In this document: positions 8,843 to 20,885 of the stretch, piece by piece
Layout of the letters: the number at the start of each line of letters is the position of its first letter
Position numbering within the stretch: position 1 is the stretch's first letter
Made by a program: the position numbers and the translations under genes
Notes under the pieces: model-generated
Database searches by the model: none
What the model was told of the DNA's origin: nothing
Seen by the model: the letters and a program-made list of their open reading frames with translations, nothing else
Source: Anarhynchus alexandrinus
Lineage: Eukaryota > Chordata > Aves > Charadriiformes > Charadriidae
Direction of reading: 5' to 3'
Length of the DNA stretch: 64,000 nt
Assembly (NCBI GenBank): GCA_008711295.1
Contig: VUYV01000016.1
Coordinates: 5,195,871 to 5,259,870, forward strand

Positions 8843-11800
8843 CTTTTGGAACTTTAGATGGTCAGTTCAGAGTGACAGCAAATGAACCAATTAATTGATA
8901 AAACCAAAATGCAAGCTGTATATTTGGGTACCAAGAAGCCTAGAGATCATATACTCCAAAATAGCAACAAGGAGCTGTGCGCTTGGGATTGCAGATAGGC
9001 CACTAATTTGAACATAGTTTTCAGGAATTTATTTTGCAGGCCTTATTTTCAAAGACAGATACACACAAATGCCTTATCTGTGGTTCAAAAGGAGACAAAG
9101 TACAGTGAAATGGTAGATTATTGTCTCTAAAGAGAATGAAGTATTCTCTCTAAAGAGAGAGTAACCTCTAACAGAGGGCACGCAGGCAGACAGATGTCCA
9201 ACCATGCAATGTACCCAGAGGCAAACTTGCAGAATGAAGTCGGGGAGGCTGTTTAGCTCAGTGACAGTGGAATGTTTTGCATGGCTGTGCCTTAATAGCT
9301 CCTGTGCAGACCTGGTTTTATTTTGTGGAGGGGTAAAAAGACAATCAGGTGGTAGTGAAAAGGAACATAATACTGGCTGTGGAAATAAAGCTAAGCCATT
9401 TTAGGACTCTTTTTTTTCCACCTTTTTTCCTTTTTAGAATTTAAATATATAAATCCAAATTTTTTCAGTTAACTGCTAACTCTTCTTACAATGTGTATCA
9501 CTCAGCTCTATGTAGTTGCCTATACGAGGGCAGATGGGTGCAGATCTGGTAAAACTTGACCAGAGTTCAGCTCTCCACCTTGTTTCCTGCGTAGCTAGAG
9601 TGTTCTGCAGTCACTAAGACTCTGTCTAAAAATCCTTTCTTATGCTATTTCTTTGCTTATGGCTTAAGGAAAGTAAAATCTCTAACCATACAAATGTGCT
9701 CCAGATTAATACTGTGTGCACAGTAAGGGCTAGTCAGTGAGACAGAAGTCTTACATTCTGGATATTTACTTATTTTTAAGCAAACACATCTGTTGGACTG
9801 ACATTCACCTCTGTGCTGCATGTATACAATCAAAAACGCCAACTCTTCCATGACACGAGTGTCCATAATATGTTTTTTTAAAAAAAAGAAAAAACTCCAG
9901 AGTGTATGCCGATGTAATAATTTTTTTTTTTATCCTTAATGTCACTCTATTTCAAAAACTTTCTTTAACAATGAAGCACATGCTGTACCTAGGAAAAACA
10001 AGGTCTAAACAAAAAATAAATAAAAAAATTATTCTTGATTTGATTTCCTTCCCCACTCCCCTAAGTTAGACAAGTAGTATATTGTCCTGCTGGACTACAA
10101 ATGCTTAATTCCAGGAGGGAGAAGAAAAAATACCACAAATTTTATCTCTATCTGTCTATAACTTGCCTGTAAATATGAGACTATCCATATGTATATATGC
10201 AATATGTATAGCTATAAGTAACACTTATATCCAAAATGTTTATAAAATAGAAACATAAAACCCTTCTATACTATGTGTAAAGAGATGTAAAATAGATATA
10301 TGTTTTATAAATGGAGGGTGTTATATTTAGTTATATACATGCTTATGTAGAGCTACCCTTCTAGAATACATGAAAACCCAATCTTCAGGGCAGGGGAGGA
10401 AAAAGGAACCAAAAAAACCCCAAAACCAAACCCCCAAACAAAACAGAAAGTAAGTAGTTGTTCAGTTTTAGAACAAAACTAGTCTGAGGAGAATGTCATG
10501 AAAATAATTCCAATGTTTATTTTTGGTAGTTTCAAGATCAAGTTCTCCATGGATGCTCAGGGGCTGAGGTGAGCTCTGAGCTGTGGCTTCTTCTGAATCC
10601 AGTCCCCCCGGGACCTGGAAGATCTGTCTTTCCTAGCCTGAATGGGGCTACTGGAAGCACTTTGTGGGTGCTGGAGGACACTGAGCATGTTTGCTTCCAT
10701 GGGAAGTTGTCAGGCACATGAAAACTGTTCTTGAGGTAAAACTTCCTGACATTGACACACTGATTTTTTTCAGGAATTGTCACATGTCATTGGAAAAGTG
10801 GCCTGGTCAGAACATTCTGCATGGTTTCCATTTGTAGTCTCGCTGGCTTTTTTGGCTAAGCGAGATATGACCTGGTGAGGGTTTTCCTCAGCTTCTGAAA
10901 AACCACAAATCCTAGAAAGCCAATAATGTTTCAGTCTGAACTGTTGAAACATTTTGATTTCTTCTCAGAAATATTTGTCCAGTCATAAGTCACCTTCCAA
11001 CTGGTAGATTTCAGCTTTCCCCTTTATATTTATGAGAAGTTGACCACAAAATAAATAGTGGGTTTTTCCATTCTTTCTCCAGTTTGTTTACTTTGTGCAT
11101 TAGACAGTAATCTGTAAATTATAATTCCACTTTTTCACTTGAATAGTCAGTCAGGCATGTTACCATCTCACTTGTGCCGGAGATACACTTAAAGGTTACT
11201 CAGTCCTAGGAGAGAGAAGTAGGTTTTAAAAAAATGTGAAAATTAAATAGTAAAATGAAAGAAATTGTTGGGGGGGAACTAGGGAGAGCACAGTAAAATA
11301 GAGTTTCTTGACTTTGTTTTGTTAATGTACTTGTTTTCAGATTGGTAATATTCGTGTCACACTCAGCTTCATTAACAAGTAATAGTGAAAACAATATTTA
11401 TTTTATGCTGTGTCTAATGTAAGGAAAATTATTCCTTCACTTATTGAAATAGCAGTTTGGTTGGAAGTGGAAGACTTCAGGTATTGGGTGGTGAGGTTAA
11501 ATTGGCTATTGGAAACACGATGTCCTGCTGTCTTAGTGTGGTTCATTTTTTGTGTCCTATTTTAAGAGTTTGCTGCCTTCATTTCTTCCTGTTCTTTCCC
11601 TTCCTATTCTATTACGGTATGGAAATGGGAAAGCAGTTGAACTGAACCAAGTCAGTCTGTGGATACCTTTTGGTTTGGTTAGCAAATTGAAAGCAATTTG
11701 GGAGTCATCTGGGGGTAATGCAAGGAATTTTATTTATAACGATGGGTTTCCCTAGATGCTGGAAGATTGCTTGGGCAGATGTCTGAAATGGCTCAGGGCA

Positions 11801-12327
11801 AGCAGCCAGTAATGCTGCGTATTCTGCATGGCTCAAGCATGTTACACGTCTTGGTCCCAATCTAAAGCCTCAAACTTGTACTGCATTATAGTTAGACGAA
11901 AAGATCTGTCTTAGCTTAAGACAATGTGAGATACACTTGTATGTGCCCTAAGCACTTCTTTCATTTTTCTGTTTTGTAAGCATAGTTGAAAGCTATGTAA
12001 AGAAGAGAAAGGAGGTCTGGAGGGGAGGGATGTATTCCAGCACAGGAAGATGTTTTGAATCGTTAATGGCTGTGAAACGGCTTACTCCTGGTGCTACCAT
12101 ACAGCTATCTGTAAGGAATAGCTTGTTTTGATTTTTTACTGTTCAAGTGAATTATAATTCAGGCTTTAAAGGATTTTTTTCCTGACCTGCAACATTTTGT
12201 GCTATAAACCTAAAGATTAATCTTGTTTTATTATGTTTTTTCTTTCCATATTAGTAGTTTAAGTTTTGGAAAGTGGTAGGGCATGGAAGTTTGCCAGTGT
12301 TAATGAGGTACAGTTTTCTTATTTTAG
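8843..12327. other. AT-rich DNA without a recognised gene
   Basis: It contains a small hairpin CTCTCT-AA-AGAGAG at 9146-9159, A/C-rich low-complexity sequence at 10408-10445, and T/A homopolymers at 9880-9935. Open frames stay under 85 codons and look like chance. Confidence 0.4.
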
Positions 12328-12368
12328 TTTGGGAACTTAGCAAAGGCAATTCGTGGAAAAAATGTCTT
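12328..12368 (+). CDS. weak exon candidate (41 nt)
   Basis: The acceptor cagttttcttattttag is good and the donor is CTT then gtaagtatg. Frame 0 reads FGNLAKAIRGKNV plus two bases (phase 0 to 2). A second frame reads WELSKGNSWKKCL. Phase 0 is compatible with the candidate at 6792-6827. Its end phase fits the candidate at 29037. The gene is unknown and chance cannot be excluded. Confidence 0.25.
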
Positions 12369-14500
12369 GTAAGTATGAATAGTGGCCGTTCTGCATTATT
12401 TAGTTACTGATTCATACTGTGCAGCTCAAGTAAATGCTCAAATAATAGAAATATTAGTAACTTTATGGAGAAAAAAAGGCTACTTGTAAACATATTTTTA
12501 TTTTCTATTTTTCATACAAGTTTATAGGTCTCTGAGACTTGCTTAATATGTATTGACAAGAAGATCAAGTTTAACATTATATTTATTTGCTTTAATTATA
12601 ATTTGAGATTTGCTTAAGATTTTGTATTAAGTTGTTTCTCTTTGGTCAGCTCTTCATCCTCATTGAGTAAAAAAAAGAATTATCTTTCTTTTTGATAGCA
12701 CACTGATAAGTGATTATCTTTTTGATTCGGTAAATGTAGTAATGTACACTTTAAACATCTGTCAATTTAGAGTATGAGAGAACAGATTTCAAGGCTTATG
12801 ACAGGTATATGCAGCTGTATACTTTTGCTTCTTCAAAACTCTGATTGTGTTGCAGCACAAATACTTCATGAATATTTATTAGAGCATTTTTCAAGTTTGC
12901 CCAGCCATATTCCCACACTTCATTTATTTGTAGGCTATCAGAGAAAGAGAGAGTACAAAAAGATCTTTCTCAGTATATGTCTATGTTATTAGTGGAGTTA
13001 CTTCAACTCAAGTTGATGAACATTTAGTTTTCAGCTCTTCTGGGAGCAGGGGTGTTCTTCCTAGATAAATACCCACAGCAGTTTGTTCTTTTTTTTAAAT
13101 GGAATAAATAAAAAGAAAAAAAAAAAGATCTCACCAACAGCAAAACCTAAATTACTTATTCCACTCGGAGATTTTAGAATAGGTCTTTAAATGTGCTTTA
13201 TTCAACTGATGATTTACAGGAAGAAAATTTGATTTTTTTTTAACATCATGCAATGTTATTTGTGGGACTGGCTTCATTAATAGCAGTGTGAATAACTGCT
13301 TTCCTAAATTTATTTCTCTGTGTTTGCTTTTGACGAATAAGAATTTTAATAAGCTCAATGTGCAGAAAACTGTCTTAAGTCTCATTTTTGTAGCTTCCAG
13401 GGGCTGTGTTAAGGAGCTCGTGCTTATGAAAATAGAGATACGTCAATGGGAGAGCATTAGGGAGAAGGAGGAATTTGTAAAAATTTTCGTCTGTTCTTTT
13501 AACTCTGAGCTAAAAGTAGTGTAGAATTGCTTTTAAAAGGTACATGTTAAAAGCTTTATCAAAGGACTACTACAGAGTATGTTTTGTAGATTCTTTTTGT
13601 TTTCTCTTGCAGGTGTGATTCAATTCCTATTCCATTTTGTCCTTTATTGTAGGCTTGACTTCCCTGCCCTTTTCCATAAGACAGGCTATTAATTTGTTTT
13701 CTTTGGAACGCCCTTGATGATGAGAGCATATCTCAGGGATAGGGTTTGTTCATCTGAGCTCCCTGGGACATGAGTATCTGAAGTCTGTCTGTCTTCCCCT
13801 GCTGTTACTCCACCAGGTGATTGCATTTTGCTTTTGTTTTTTAATGTAAAATGCGGTATGTGGTGGATCATGTTTTTTATCTCTCCCTCTCTACTTCCAG
13901 AAGTGATTGATTTCTTTTTTTTCATACTTAGGTGATTTTTACAATTTAAATTCCAGCTTACATTTTAAAAATAACAGAAGATGGAAGTCTAATGGTAGTC
14001 TGGTAACGCATAAATGTAAAAGAAATGTATGTTTATTGCTGAAACTGTAAATGCAGTTAGCTTTCTCCATAATGGCAACAACCACTGAAGAACTGGCACA
14101 ATCTTTGCTGAGAAGCTCATGCAACCTTCTGACAGTAGGCTTTTCCAGAGACAGGGAGTGTGTTCTGTGGTTCTGGTCATTCAGCTGTTCCTTTTCAGTG
14201 ATTAGCTCAGTTTGGTCACTGTTGAGGCAGTTGATTGAGAACTGAAAAAGTATCTTGTTTCACCTTTGTGTTCCTATATATAAAAGCGAGGTATTAGGAG
14301 AGAGTGCTACACATCTGAAGTTTTGGAGAACACAGTAAACAAAATCATCTTGTTCTCTTGCTTCACTTAAGATAGTACCTTTTTCTCAATGAAATCAAAT
14401 GAATCTAAAGTATAGGTTATAATCTCTGCTGCAAATTCAGATTTGCTTAAATCAGTACTTTCTGCTACATTCCGCAAAATAGAGGGGGGAACTTAGGCTT
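12369..14500. other. AT-rich DNA without a recognised gene
   Basis: Two acceptor-like sites (tttctcttgcag at 13600-13612 and tcctttattgtag at about 13640-13652) are not followed by a usable open segment and donor. The remaining open frames are short. Confidence 0.4.
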
Positions 14501-14625
14501 TTTGTTTTGATGTGTGGGTTTTTTGTTTGTGGTTTGGGGGATTTTTTTTGCTGGTTTTGTGTTGTTTTTTTTTTCTTTTGTTTGTTTTCGGGGTTTTTTT
14601 GCTTTTTGTTTTCTTCAGAAAAGAT
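14501..14625. repeat. G/T-rich low-complexity tract
   Basis: Runs of T with interspersed G (ttttttgtttgtggtttggg and similar) cover about 120 bp. The Phe/Leu/Val-rich open frame on the plus strand and the Lys/Gln-rich frame on the minus strand here are translations of this tract. Confidence 0.85.
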
Positions 14626-17600
14626 ACTCTTTTTCCACAGCTGACTACTAACACATTTATGAAGGTCAGTCTTCCCCAGGTTCAGCTTATGCACTTACCT
14701 ATATGGGACGTATTTATGTGTCTGCTTATGAGGAGGAAGCTCTGTACAAGGCCCAGGCAAGTTTGCTTTGGGTTAATCAAACTGTCCTTGGTGTCAGGAC
14801 AGCAGCTGTCCAATAGGAACTAGCAGAAGGCATTTTTGAAATACTTTGCTCAAGAATCTCAATACTGTGAAAAGGAAGATTACTTCAGCTGTTTTGTGCC
14901 TGTTTAATTACAGGAATACTCGAGGAAATACTGTGTGACCAGCCAGGTAGTAGCATGAGCATACTGTACTGTACTCTTATTTATTTGTACTATAGTTGCA
15001 AGTCCACAGGTGCTCACACTGGACTGCTGTCATTCTAAAGTAAGTCACTTCTTACACCTAAACTCCTTAACATAATTTTTAGGATCAAATCACATAGCTT
15101 GATGTAACACAAAATTGCAACCTTCTTGGTTTAAAATAATAAAAAAATATATTTGCATAGTAAGGAATATATTCTTAAATATCTGTATCCATAAACCCAA
15201 AAATGTTAGCCCATATCTTCAGATGCCAGTAACTTCAATAACATTTCTAGTTTTCATCAGACATGCATCTGTTCCTTCCCTTTTTCATACTTATCAGGGA
15301 AAATATTTATTCTAAATGTGCTCTCATATAATTATTTTTTTGTGGTATTCACTGCATAACAACAGCTGCCAATGTTCTGATCACTTGTAATCATAAAATG
15401 TTCCACGAGTTAATTTCTGTAGTTAACTTGGTGATTTAGAAGTAGTTGTAAGGCTTACACTGTTTGCTGTTTTTTGTTTTCATTTGACTTCAGAAATTGT
15501 CTTTTCAGTTCTAGTACTTTTGGTGAAGAAAAGCGTATCAAGCCAGTGGTGAACACAGTCATAAGCACTTAAAAAAGCCTTATTCCTACACTCTCCTGAG
15601 CCTCTGCCCACGTTTTCATACTGAGTCTTCAGAAAAAAGCTGTGACATACCAAGCTTTTTGTAATGAGTAACATTCTCAAGTACGGATTGCTACACTGAT
15701 TACATTTTGTAGTGTATGGGCCTTCTTGTAAAATGCAGCATTTCTAATGATTTCATAATTTATTAAACTGGGGGAATTAGGTGAATTTTTGATAGAGTAA
15801 GTTAATTAACATGCATAAAAAAACTTCACTTTTTTGATGCAGAGGAAGTTCAGAAGTTATTTCATTGCATAAAGTAAAAAATGCAGTGGATGTTTCCAGA
15901 TGTTTTAAAAATTCCTTTCAGTTAAAGTAGCGTAGTCTAAACTGGGATCTCTGCAATTTTAAAACCCAAAGCACCCCTAAAGAGACAGGAGCTGTGAGAG
16001 AGAAATTGGAGAGAAAATGTTTGCGGGAGAAGGCATAAAACTAGAGGTTAGATGGGGGATGAGTTAAGCAGAAAGTATTAAGTTGCCGTACAGAAGCAGA
16101 GGCACATAAATGACAATTTTTACATGCACAGAGAAGTATAGATATAGTATTAGGAGATATGTTGTCTAGCTCTACAGGCAGGATTTATCTTGCCTAGCTT
16201 TGGCTGCCTAAAGCTAGGCATCTATTTAAGCTATTGTTCTGGCTCCTTCTAACGTCGCAGGAGAGAATAAGGCACCTTTGGGAGTATGATTCATTTGTCT
16301 TGTTTTAGACAAATACCCTAGGATGGTATGACTTGTCCTCTGGAGGTGTCTAACATTTTGCATTGATTAGAGACAGCTAGACAGATAACTTAGCTTCTGT
16401 ACATAGCTCTTGGGCTCCTGAGGTAGGGGAGAGAGATTTCAGCTGTGTTAAAGTCATATTCCAGCTTCTCATTTTCTCTAAAGCTCTGCAGTTAAGGTGA
16501 TTTGTAGTCCGTCATTTTTACAGTTACCACATGTACTGTTGTCCAAGGTTTACACAGAATATTTTTTTCCTTGTGTTATTGTTTTAGTTCAAGTGGTTAC
16601 TTTTGCAATTGTCATGCTAAAAGATTACTCATTTTGAAGTGATGCACTGTAATTTAATTTTGTTCAACATTATGTTATCATGTAAATTAACACTTCGTGG
16701 TTTGTATAATTAACAAAGGGAAATAGTAGGCATTTGTTTTAATTTTAGAATAGCTGAAAAAGGCTGTATTTGTTTTTTTCCAAACAAGCAGATAAAACCT
16801 TAACTGAAAACTAAACTGAAGGTAAATAATAACATAGCTTTGTTCCCTAATGACAGTATCTGCAAAAACATCCATTTGGTCTTTATCCTCACACATCAAA
16901 ATATCATCTGAAATTATTCACTTGCCTGTGGCCTGCATAAATATTGTAACAATAAAGGGGGAAGAGATCTCTCAGTCATGTTCTTCATAATGGATTAAGA
17001 ATTTGATCTCACTTTTTTGATGAGAAAGGTCGTGATTACTCACTGTTGAACAGAAAGTCATTCTAAAGGTTACAGAACAACAGCCAACTTCCAGACACAA
17101 TAGTCTCTTTGGCCTTTATATGGTTTGTAATCGTGCATTGCTTATTGACCTTTGCAGATTAATTTTTTTTTAAACCTCAAAAGTTAATACCTTCTTTTTA
17201 TGATATAAAACTTTCATAAATGGAAGACAGCACAAATATTGTGTCTCTCACAGTTCTCTGCCACTGAAGAAAGCTTTCTTTTCACTCCATCCTGCTAGTC
17301 AGCTGTCAGTTTATTGTGGTGGGTCTGCTGAAGCCTTTCTCAGCCTCAGGCAGCTGTAGGAACCAGGGGAGGTAGGGGAGGCGCTCAGTTCTGCTCCACT
17401 CTGAGTGCTAGACTGTGGTGAGACTAGACGGCCCCTTCATTTCCATCCCATCTTCCTCACTCTCCTGTGGCCTGCCCTGCCTTATCCCTCCTATTTAGGA
17501 TGCCACAACAGAACTGGGAACAGAAAAGGGAAGGCTGTCTTCTTTCAATGAATTACTATTGTCTTTCCTCCTCCTGCCTTTCACCGCTGTGAAGAGCCTG

Positions 17601-17654
17601 GTTCATCTCCTTGATAACGCCATCATAGGTACTGGTGGAGAAGCTGTTGGGTGT
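14626..17654. other. AT-rich DNA without a recognised gene
   Basis: No coding signal is seen. The part 15950-16450 is less AT-rich, with a perfect hairpin at 16191-16220 and phrases that may belong to an old sauropsid repeat. The GC-richer stretch 17330-17650 has no recognised content. Confidence 0.35.
16191..16220. repeat. perfect 11-bp inverted repeat (hairpin)
   Basis: TGCCTAGCTTT and AAAGCTAGGCA flank an 8-base spacer (GGCTGCCT). There is no T-run behind it, so it is not a bacterial-style terminator. It may be a remnant inside an old repeat. A second, smaller inverted repeat (TTTGTCT / AGACAAA) lies at 16294-16313. Confidence 0.9.
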
Positions 17655-17990
17655 CCCCTAAAGCCATCCTTTCTCCAGGGCAATCAAGCCCTGGTCCTAC
17701 AGTTTCTCCCCACAGGGCAAGTGCTCTAGGCCCTGGCAGTCTCATGGCCTCTGCTGGACTTACTGTAGTTTGTCAAAGTCTTTCTTGTATTAGGGATCCC
17801 AAAACTGGATGCTATTACAGATGTGGTCTAAGAAGTGCTGAGAAGGGGATAATCACCTCCCTTGACCTCTTAGCTGTGCCCAAGATGCTGTTGATGCTCT
17901 CTCCTGCCAGGGCATGTTGCTGACTCATGCTCTGCTTGCTCTTTGCTGCCAGGACCCCCAGATCTTTTCTGCAGAGCTGCCAACCTGTTC
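17655..17990 (-). mobile_element. old CR1 LINE fragment, antisense
   Basis: On the plus strand the text follows the reverse complement of CR1 ORF2 with many substitutions: catggcctctgctggactt, gatcccaaaactggatgc, gtggtctaagaagtgctgag, atcacctcccttgacctct, gatgctgttgatgctctc and ccaggacccccagatctttt. It covers the C-terminal part of the reverse transcriptase region. No long frame remains. It diverges more from the copy at 7231 than the neighbour at 18151 does, and phrases such as tagtttgtcaaagtctttc suggest a different CR1 subfamily. The boundaries are approximate. Confidence 0.8.
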
Positions 17991-18150
17991 ATTAGCTAAT
18001 AAATTTTCCTTTATTTCTCATACTAGCATTACATTTGTGCAAGTCTTCTTGTCCAACAGTGCAACCTCATTCTTGGTTATTCATTACTGAAGTGGTGACT
18101 GTAGGATTTGTCATAAATGACTGAAGTAAACCCAAGTTACAGGTGATTTA

Positions 18151-19035
18151 TCATAGAATGGTCTGGGTTGGAAAGGACCTTAAAGATCATCTAGTTCCAA
18201 CTCCCCTGCCATGGGCAGGGACACCTCCCACTGGACCAGGTTGCTCCAAGCCCCATCCAGCCTGGCCTTGAACACTTCCAGGGATGGGCATCCACAACTT
18301 CTCTGGGCAATGTGTTCCAGTGTCTCACCACCCTTACCATAAAGAACTTCTTCCTAATATCTAATCTAAATCTCTTTCAGTTTAAAACTGTTACTCCTCA
18401 TCCTGTCGCTACATGCCCTTGTTAAAAGTCCCTCTCCATCTTTCTTATAAACCCCCTTTAAGTACTGGTAGGCTGCTATAAGGTCTCCCTGAAGCCTTCT
18501 CTTCTCCAGGCTGAGCAACCCCAACTCTCTCAGCTTGTCTTCATAGGAGATGTTCTCCAGCCCTCTGATCATCTTCATGGCCCTCCTCTGGACCTGCTCC
18601 AACAGGTCCACGTCTTTCCTGTGCTGAGGGCTCCAGAGCTGGATGCAGTACTCCAGGTGGGGTCTTACCAGAGTGGAGTAGAGGGGGAGAATCCCCTCCC
18701 CTTGACCTGCCACCCACGCTTCTTTTGATGCAGACCAGGATATGGTTGGCTTTCTGGGCTGTGATTGCACATTGCTAGCTCATGTTGAGCTTCTCATCCA
18801 CCAACACTCGCAAGTCCTTCTCAGGGCTGCTCTCAATCTATTCTCTGCCCAGCCTATATTTGCGCTTGGGATTGCCCCACCCACATGCAGAACCTTACAC
18901 CTGGGCTTGTTGAACTTTGTGAGGTTGGCATGGGCCCACCTCTCAAGCCTCTCAAGGTTGCTCTGGATGGCATCCCTTCCCTCCAGCGTGTTGGATACAC
19001 TACACAGCTTGGTGTTGTTCGCTTGGTGTTGGCTG
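18151..19035 (-). mobile_element. CR1 LINE 3' fragment, antisense, degenerate
   Basis: The plus strand begins with tcatagaatggtctgggttg, the reverse complement of a CR1 3' end with one copy of the 8-bp repeat. It runs through the 3' UTR into ORF2 and stops near 19035, where the 5' truncation falls at the FADD box. The two ORF pieces are out of frame with one another (19043-18780 and 18770-18366). The catalytic box reads FANN instead of FADD and the end of ORF2 carries a premature stop (FKLKEI then stop). It is a dead copy, about half the length of the plus-strand copy at 7231. Confidence 0.95.
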
Positions 19036-19043
19036 ATATTCAT
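18366..19043 (-). pseudogene. broken CR1 ORF2 (reverse transcriptase C-terminal part)
   Basis: Two overlapping-family pieces are seen. The 5' piece has [20 protein letters not shown], homologous to residues 241-259 of the intact copy in this window. It shifts frame after CKVLHVGG and ends at a stop near 18780. The 3' piece runs through [40 protein letters not shown] and GLLTRACSDRMRSNSFKL to a premature stop at 18366. The paired catalytic Asp residues are replaced by Asn. Confidence 0.9.
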
Positions 19044-19044
19044 A

Positions 19045-20710
19045 CAACCTCCTGAATACTATAAGAATATGGTACGTGTGTGTGTCTATATCCATGGCCT
19101 GCTGCAGAGACAGGATCTTCTCTCGCTCCCCTGCCAAAGGCAGTTCAACAGCCTTGCTTTTCATCAAGGAGCTTAGTCTCATTGTATTCTTATCATCATA
19201 TTCCTGTGCAAGAACAGAGTGAAATCAATAAGAATCCTTATCCATTTTGGTGATTCTCACTGGTTTCTTAAAAGTAATTTTAAAACTAACTAGTCTTTCA
19301 TTCTTTTGTAACTAAGACTTGAAGTGGAAAAGCAGTTGTTTGCATATTATAGGGTGCGGCATTTAACTATAAATGCGCATGGAAAGGAATGAATTGCTGA
19401 CGATCACAGCTAGCATTTTTAGCTGTATTTTTGTGTTGAAGGCAGGCTAGGCTCATAACAAAAATCTGAACTGAAAGTAGTTCACTTTCTCCTGAAATAT
19501 AATACTGAATAATAAGATCAGCTGGCTGTGGTTGTGTTTTTTCTTTTTTTTTAGTCTAATGTTCTCATTTGGTTTTCTGAAACTTGAGAGACACTACCAG
19601 AACTGGGAGAATTTATTAAATAGAGCATTCACTACTGAGGTTTTTAGCTGCAGTGCATTTGGAGTGAATATTAATTTTCTAATCCATGCTGTATCATACT
19701 CATCCATGTAAATAAGCAGAGCAGTACCTGAATCATGTGAAGGAGTCACTCAATAACAGCTTTGGGCAGGATTCCCTCTGCTGGCCCCACATTTTGAGCT
19801 GTGGAGAAACAATATTTTAGACGTTCAAGTTGCATAAAGAGTTGAATGAGGAAGCGAAGAGTGCACTGCAAAGGTGTAGTGAAGCCCTGGATATCTCAGT
19901 TGAATGATGATCATGTTCTGCTGCAGTCCTGTCTCAAAGAGGATCAAGGTCTCTGGTAGGAATTGCCTTGATACCTTTAACATCTGTACTGGCATAATCT
20001 AGAAGGGAATATCTGGAGATTGTCAGATGACATAATTACAGTAGCTCAGAATAAAGCCATTGTTTTGTAAAATCAGAGTAAGGACTATATCATTTTCATG
20101 TGAAAATACAGTACCAAAGGTTGATTAAAGGTACTGTGGGAGCGACCCCACCTCTTTCCCAGCTATTACCCAGGAGCCTTTTTTTGGAGGGGAAAGATGG
20201 CAGCCCCAAAAGAAAAGAGCTTGTTATACACCCACCTGTGCCTTCTGCACATCATTGACTTTCATGTTACGTTAGAACTGTTATCCCCTTTCTTCTAGAG
20301 GCTAAAACATTTTTAGTGCTCTACTTGTGTTTACAGATCTTTACCAACTCTGTTTTTTAGGCAAGGGCATTGTCATGAGCATTGAAAGCTGTTAAAATTT
20401 TGTCCAGTGCTTAATACAAGAATATTCCTGTTAGACTGATTGCAGCATTTAGATAGGGAGACTTTAGCTGTGTGGGAAAGTCAAACAGGTTCCTTTGTCA
20501 CAGAGCCTGAGGTTTAATTTAAATAATTCGCACAATCTTTTGTATGTTTGTGTGTAATGGCACCACAGGTTTTACATACATAATGTAGTCTGGCTTTATT
20601 AGCTAGGATTGACTGCTAAAGGCCATAAGGTACAAGTATTCATATTATGGATGATACTAATACATAAATAAATGCCTTACCGCTGAGGAAGTTGAAGTCC
20701 TTTGTGAGCA
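19045..20710. other. AT-rich DNA without a recognised gene
   Basis: No open frame of note and no recognised repeat. A short GT tract is at 19076-19085. Confidence 0.4.
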
Positions 20711-20885
20711 ATAATTAATTAAACCTCAAAACAGTCCCATGAGATGGCATTATCCCCTGTTTTACAGACAGTAGAACACAAAGGCTAAGTGTATTGTTCA
20801 AGGATAGGTAGCCAGCCATTGTCAGATCAGAGATTAAAACCCAGACTTCCTTTTTATAGGCTCATGTTCTAATCCACTTTGTGTT
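20711..20885 (-). repeat. MIR SINE, antisense
   Basis: The plus strand follows the reverse complement of the MIR consensus: a cctcaaaacagtcccatgag phrase, then attatcccctgttttacaga, an aaggctaagtgtattgttca phrase in place of the usual aagtnacttgccca, gtcagatcagagattaaaac and ccagacttcc, and finally ctaatccactttgtg. MIR is a tRNA-derived SINE spread by L2-type LINEs before the split of mammals and birds, so this is a very old copy. Confidence 0.78.

Noticed and set aside
14452..14823. 103-codon plus and 80-codon minus open frames
   Set aside because: They are dominated by a G/T-rich low-complexity tract.
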